A stretch of 64,000 nucleotides of DNA, from contig NZ_JAFEWF010000001.1 of assembly GCF_017355835.1 (NCBI RefSeq), forward strand, positions 1,488,001-1,552,000, given 5' to 3'. Positions 60,402 through 64,000 of this stretch are shown in pieces. Source of the stretch: Desertivirga brevis (GTDB lineage Bacteria > Bacteroidota > Bacteroidia > Sphingobacteriales > Sphingobacteriaceae). Under the pieces are notes generated by a model. It was not told where the DNA came from. It saw nothing but the letters and a program-made list of their open reading frames with translations, and did no database searches. Every line of letters begins with the position of its first letter. Within the stretch, counting starts at the first letter, position 1. The position numbers and the translations under genes were made by a program.

Positions 60402-60899
60402 ATGCAGATTACTTCACCAAATTCTCGTTCCAGATTCTCTACAAAACGCGGCACTATAGAGGACATGCCTTTGCTACAAGAGCTATATGTCGATACAATA
60501 AAGGACGTTTGCAAGAATGAATATAGCGAAGAGCAAAGATTAGCATGGGCAAAAGGGGTAGAAAATAATGAAAGATGGAACAGAGTGTTTGAAGAGCAAT
60601 TTGTGATCCTGGCTATGGACAACAACTTGGTTGCTGGCTTTGCTTCACTTGATAAGGGAGTTTATATTGACATGTTCTATGTCCACAAGGATTTCCAAAG
60701 ACAGGGAGTTGCTTCCTTCCTTTATTCAATAATTGAACAGCAAGCGCTTGCTATGGGAACAAAAAGACTGACTGCTGATATTAGTAAAACAGCCAAACCG
60801 TTTTTTGAACTGAAAGGCTTTAAAATAGATACCGAACAAACCTTCCCTATCAGAGGTGTAATGATATCTAACTTTAGAATGTCGAAAGTAATAGGTTAA
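60402..60899 (+). CDS. GNAT-family N-acetyltransferase
   Basis: 165 residues. The GNAT fold is complete with the acetyl-CoA loop VHKDFQRQGVASFLYSII (Q-R-x-G-x-A/G) near 92 and the terminal beta strand. It acetylates an amine of unknown identity in the cytosol. It stands between the AraC gene and a second AraC gene on the same strand, but spacing of 60 and 64 bases does not force an operon. Confidence 0.92.
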   Translation: MQITSPNSRSRFSTKRGTIEDMPLLQELYVDTIKDVCKNEYSEEQRLAWAKGVENNERWNRVFEEQFVILAMDNNLVAGFASLDKGVYIDMFYVHKDFQRQGVASFLYSIIEQQALAMGTKRLTADISKTAKPFFELKGFKIDTEQTFPIRGVMISNFRMSKVIG

Positions 60900-60963
60900 G
60901 GCTTTTTGAGAAGGTACCAGCAATTAAAAGAATAATTAACTTGCAGCTGGAAAGACATTACCA

Positions 60964-61746
60964 ATGGAAACTACACACTTTACCGTACCTGATGCTTTAC
61001 AGGCTTATGTGAAAGATATTCTGGTAATAGAAAATTCTGTTCCCGACAGAGTAGATTCTATCCCTTTTTACGCTGATGGTTTTCCTGGCATCCTGTATCA
61101 CAATTCAAAATCTGCTCCGATCCTGTTACCTCGTGCTAAGCCTCTAACCGAATTGTTTCTTTACGGACAAACGATTAAACCAATTATAATCAAATTCCAC
61201 GCTCCTTATAAAGTAGTCCTGGTTGAGCTTTTGCCCTTTGCAGTAAAAATGATCTTCGATGTAAACCCGCGAGAGCTAAATGACGATTGCTACAATTTTC
61301 TGGCGGGGGAGAAGCAAGATGACGTAGCTCTAAAGCGTCAACTTGCTGATACGGAAGGCACTGAACAACAAATAGCTCTCCTTTCCTCTTATCTTGAAAC
61401 TCAGGTTGCAAATCGTTCCTTTACTCCTCACCAAAAAATCAAACTTGCTTCTGAAATTATTATCTCAAGCAAAGGTGGTATAACCGTAACGCGTTTAGCT
61501 GAACAACTTAAGTTTAGTGAAAGAAGTTTGCAAAGGCTTTTTAAGGAATATGTAGGGGTAAGTCCTAAACAATTCGCTAAAATAATCCAATTCCAGGCCT
61601 CCTTGAATGACATGTTTGATCCAGGAATAAATAAGCTGACAGAGTTAGTTTATGAAAACGGTTTTGCCGACCAGTCGCACTTCATTCGCGATTTTAAAAG
61701 GTATGCTGGTACGAAGCCTTCGTGGCATAAAAAGAAAAGCATCTGA
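60964..61746 (+). CDS. AraC-family regulator (DUF6597-type N-terminus)
   Basis: 260 residues. The N-terminal half (about 5-125: LQAYVKDILVIENSVPD, FYADGFPGILYHNSKS) is the helix-and-beta domain seen in this AraC subgroup; the C-terminal HTH_18 (about 165-255: ITVTRLAEQLKFSERSLQRL, YVGVSPKQFAKIIQFQASL) binds DNA. It lies 84 bases before an NmrA-type gene on the same strand, a common regulator/target pairing. Confidence 0.92.
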   Translation: METTHFTVPDALQAYVKDILVIENSVPDRVDSIPFYADGFPGILYHNSKSAPILLPRAKPLTELFLYGQTIKPIIIKFHAPYKVVLVELLPFAVKMIFDVNPRELNDDCYNFLAGEKQDDVALKRQLADTEGTEQQIALLSSYLETQVANRSFTPHQKIKLASEIIISSKGGITVTRLAEQLKFSERSLQRLFKEYVGVSPKQFAKIIQFQASLNDMFDPGINKLTELVYENGFADQSHFIRDFKRYAGTKPSWHKKKSI

Positions 61747-61830
61747 AAAATAAATAACCTTTGTCGGGTTTATTCTATTTGGCCTGCCTTCCTCCGCCTA
61801 GTTTTGAATTAAAATTAAAACGAAAAGCTT

Positions 61831-62661
61831 ATGAGCAAACTACTGGTATTAGGCGCCACAGGTAAGACCGGAAGGCGAGTTAAAGAGAGATTAGAAAAAC
61901 TAGATCTGGATGTACGCTCAGGTTCAAGACAAGCTGAAATCCCCTTTGACTGGGATGATTCAACAACATGGGCAAAAGCGCTTGAGAACGTCAAGAAAGT
62001 ATACGTCACTTTTCAGCCAGATCTGGCGGTGCCAGGAGCTCGCCAAATCCTAGCCAACTTTACTGCGGAAGTACGGAAGGCAGGAGTTCAAAAACTTGTG
62101 CTGCTATCGGGAAGAGGTGAAAAAGAAGCTGAATTGTGTGAGCAGGAGGTGATCCAGTCGGGCATTGACTATAGCATTGTACGTGCCAGCTGGTTTATGC
62201 AAAATTTCAGTGAGAGCTTTTTTAACGAAGGAATCTTGAAGGGTGAGTTGATCGTCCCGGAAGTCAAAGCCCTGGAACCTTTTATAGATGCTGATGATAT
62301 TGCTGATGTAGTAGTAGAATGTCTTTTAAACGATAGTCATCAAAATAAAATTTATTCAATTACAGGTCCCGAGTTGCTTTCTTTTGAACAATGTACTACA
62401 ATTATTTCCGAGCAATTGGGGAGAGAGATCGCTTTTACGGAAGTCCCTCTAAGCCATTATACCTCTGCCATGGAGCAGCAGGGATTACCGAAAGAACTAG
62501 TATGGTTGATAGACTACTTATTCAGAGAAGTATTGGATGGCCGGAACGAATCTCTTACGACGGATCTTGAAAGAATATTAGGACGAAAAGCCCGAACTTT
62601 CAGAGAATTTGCGATGCTAACTGCCGCTTCAGAAACATGGATTAATACAGTGACTGCATAA
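61831..62661 (+). CDS. NmrA-family NAD(P)-binding protein
   Basis: 276 residues. The Rossmann motif GATGKTGRRV (8-17) and the NmrA/quinone-reductase arrangement (SGRGEKEAE, SIVRASWFMQNFSESF, ADDIADVVV) are clear. It is either an NAD(P)H-dependent reductase or a redox-sensing protein. It lies directly after an AraC regulator gene that may control it. Confidence 0.92.
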   Translation: MSKLLVLGATGKTGRRVKERLEKLDLDVRSGSRQAEIPFDWDDSTTWAKALENVKKVYVTFQPDLAVPGARQILANFTAEVRKAGVQKLVLLSGRGEKEAELCEQEVIQSGIDYSIVRASWFMQNFSESFFNEGILKGELIVPEVKALEPFIDADDIADVVVECLLNDSHQNKIYSITGPELLSFEQCTTIISEQLGREIAFTEVPLSHYTSAMEQQGLPKELVWLIDYLFREVLDGRNESLTTDLERILGRKARTFREFAMLTAASETWINTVTA

Positions 62662-62748
62662 CCCCCACTCCTCCTCCCGCCGGCTTCTTTGAACATGTAA
62701 TACAGAAAACGTTTTACAACAAATAAGCTGGTTGGAGGTTGTTTAATA

Positions 62749-62988
62749 ATGATCTCTAGAGAAGAAACATTTACCATCTGGGCAGAACTGGAAGGCAGGG
62801 ATAGAAAGAACTACTTGGTACAACCAACTGAGGTAGAAGGAGAACGTGTTTTTAAGATCCTGACAGAATCAGAGACCTTGGGGGTAATTCACAAGACATT
62901 TGAAGATACTTGGGAATGCCTTACTGGGAACTTCACGTTACAGGATTCGGAGCGCCTGGGAGACGAAATTGATAACTATCAACATTAA
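62749..62988 (+). CDS. Small protein of unknown function
   Basis: 79 residues, acidic, alpha/beta in appearance (EETFTIWAELEGRDRKNYLV, TFEDTWECLTGNFTLQDSER). It has no signal or membrane segment and no family I recognise. It follows the NmrA gene by 87 bases. An antisense frame in this place is less protein-like. Confidence 0.6.
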   Translation: MISREETFTIWAELEGRDRKNYLVQPTEVEGERVFKILTESETLGVIHKTFEDTWECLTGNFTLQDSERLGDEIDNYQH

Positions 62989-63094
62989 GAATTCGATTAT
63001 TCTTCAAATACATAGATCAATTCACCTTCATAATAACCTACGTTATTGAAACGAGCGTTTAAACTTTAATTCAGTTTTCCTGAGCAGGCATTCT

Positions 63095-63784
63095 TTATCC
63101 CCGGGCAATAATTTCCAACAGCAAGGCTTCATTCTGAATAGTAAAGCTCTTTCCGTAAAACTCTACTATTTTATTACTGCTTAGTTCGGTGACGACCTTG
63201 AAGAAGGTTTCGTAAGAAGCTCCAGCATAAGCAGCAATATCCTGTTTATTTATATCGAGATTGATTGAACCGTCAGTACGAAGGCCAAATTGGTTCTTCA
63301 TGCTGATAAAGGCTTTGGCGATACGGGCTTTAACAGACATATGAGCAAGATCCCTCATGCTTTTATGGGATTCCTGAAGATCGGTTGCCATAAGACGGAC
63401 CAGCGCTACAGTAAACTTGGAATTGACATTTAGGGTATTTTCAAGGAACTGAAGATCCAGGAAGCAAACAACGGAAGGCTGCAAAGCGGTTGTGGTGACC
63501 GGATATGTTGGATCAAGACCTAATCCCAGGTACCCAATAACGTCGCCAGGCTTAGAAAAGCGTATGATAAGCTCTTTCTCGCTATCCCAGCGCTTATGGA
63601 CTTTGATCGTACCTTTATTTACAAAATAGATTCCTATCACCGGATCACCTTCTTTAAATACTTGCTGGCCCTTCTTAAGCTCGATATTCCGCTTACGAGC
63701 TTCGATTGCCGGCAACCAGTCGGGAAGCACCAGCTGACACAGAAAGCAACTCTTCAAGTCGCATTTATTTTTACATTCCTTCAT
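63095..63784 (-). CDS. Crp/Fnr-type regulator with N-terminal cysteine cluster
   Basis: 229 residues from ATG 63784; a TTG five codons upstream is possible. An N-terminal cluster of four cysteines in about 13 residues (CKNKCDLKSCFLC) precedes the cyclic-nucleotide-like domain (about 25-140, GIYFVNKGTIKVHKR, PGDVIGYLGL) and a winged helix (about 165-225, INKQDIAAYAGASYETFFKV). The cysteines could hold an Fe-S cluster that senses oxygen or NO, as in FNR, although the spacing differs from FNR. The gene follows the HPP gene by 33 bases on the same strand. Confidence 0.92.
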   Translation of the reverse strand: MKECKNKCDLKSCFLCQLVLPDWLPAIEARKRNIELKKGQQVFKEGDPVIGIYFVNKGTIKVHKRWDSEKELIIRFSKPGDVIGYLGLGLDPTYPVTTTALQPSVVCFLDLQFLENTLNVNSKFTVALVRLMATDLQESHKSMRDLAHMSVKARIAKAFISMKNQFGLRTDGSINLDINKQDIAAYAGASYETFFKVVTELSSNKIVEFYGKSFTIQNEALLLEIIARG

Positions 63785-63817
63785 GGCTTGTGTAGCCAAA
63801 TATACAATATGACATGG

Positions 63818-64000
63818 CTATCTTACATACCTACGCCACACCTTATACCAATTTTTATTATGCGGATAGCTCCGGTGTCTAGTTCTGTTATTGACAAAAA
63901 TGGCTACCATTAACAATATAAGTGCTCCAGTGAAAACGGGACTTAGAACATATAAATAGCCAAGAGACTTGATCTTTTCCGTTCCTATTGTTGCGATTAG
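63818..64000 (-). CDS. HPP-family membrane protein, 5' end outside window
   Basis: The last 60 codons, cut by the right edge. ATIGTEKIKSLGYLYVLSPV is followed by a membrane helix (FTGALILLMVAIFVN) and a basic tail (RTRHRSYPHNKNWYK). This is the closing helix of the HPP fold. HPP proteins are small inner-membrane proteins; plastid and cyanobacterial relatives transport nitrite. It is upstream of, and probably cotranscribed with, the cysteine-rich Crp/Fnr gene, which hints at a redox or nitrogen-oxide link. Confidence 0.75.
   Translation of the reverse strand, partial: LIATIGTEKIKSLGYLYVLSPVFTGALILLMVAIFVNNRTRHRSYPHNKNWYKVWRRYVR

Overview
The window looks like a chromosomal segment of a Bacteroidota bacterium, most likely a Sphingobacteriaceae member (Pedobacter-like). 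The evidence is five large TonB-dependent receptors, one of them in an ECF sigma/FecR/receptor cascade; many SusC-like carboxypeptidase-regulatory N-terminal domains; AT-rich spacers with weak Shine-Dalgarno signals; a TAnnTTTG-type promoter; and several small proteins of Bacteroidota-only character. I see no phage, plasmid, CRISPR or intact insertion-sequence genes.

Layout. 1-7.2 kb is a signalling block: a hybrid histidine kinase cut by the left edge, a hydrolase, a LuxR-type response regulator, a receiver-only regulator and a six-PAS protein that ends in a phosphoacceptor-like helix pair with no ATPase domain. 7.2-20.1 kb holds metal uptake: a siderophore receptor with a frame break at its signal peptide, divergent from a PepSY reductase-type membrane protein, and a three-gene Cys/His-rich locus with a ZnuD-like receptor. 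Between them lie an aldo/keto reductase, a ZU5-type lipoprotein and a second kinase-like protein without an ATPase domain. 20.2-30.5 kb carries a WYL regulator with RidA, an ABC exporter, a carboxylesterase, a haem/hemoglobin-type receptor and a long Bacteroidota protein of unknown role.

30.8-40.3 kb is a minus-strand run: pectate-lyase-like protein, LprI-like protein, lipoprotein, purple-acid-phosphatase-like enzyme, STN-containing TonB receptor, FecR and ECF sigma factor. The last four form a surface-signalling unit that probably scavenges phosphorus from organic phosphate. 40.3-50.6 kb is accessory and decayed: an outer-membrane-protein tail, a coiled-coil tail, small unknown proteins, an AraC/oxidoreductase pair, tRNA-Ala and tRNA-Val separated by a terminator, a lone Oar-like receptor, a degraded tRNA fragment and a cheB remnant with an internal stop. 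50.5-64 kb has lipB, small regulators and enzymes, a second siderophore-type unit (DUF4374 lipoprotein, receptor, divergent AraC regulator), and a cysteine-rich Crp/Fnr regulator behind an HPP membrane protein cut by the right edge.

The strongest leads are the two ATPase-less PAS-DHp proteins, the series of gene and tRNA remnants, the frame breaks at two receptor signal peptides, and twin hairpins sharing one loop between fecR and its receptor gene. All readings are by eye from the sequence; no database search was run.
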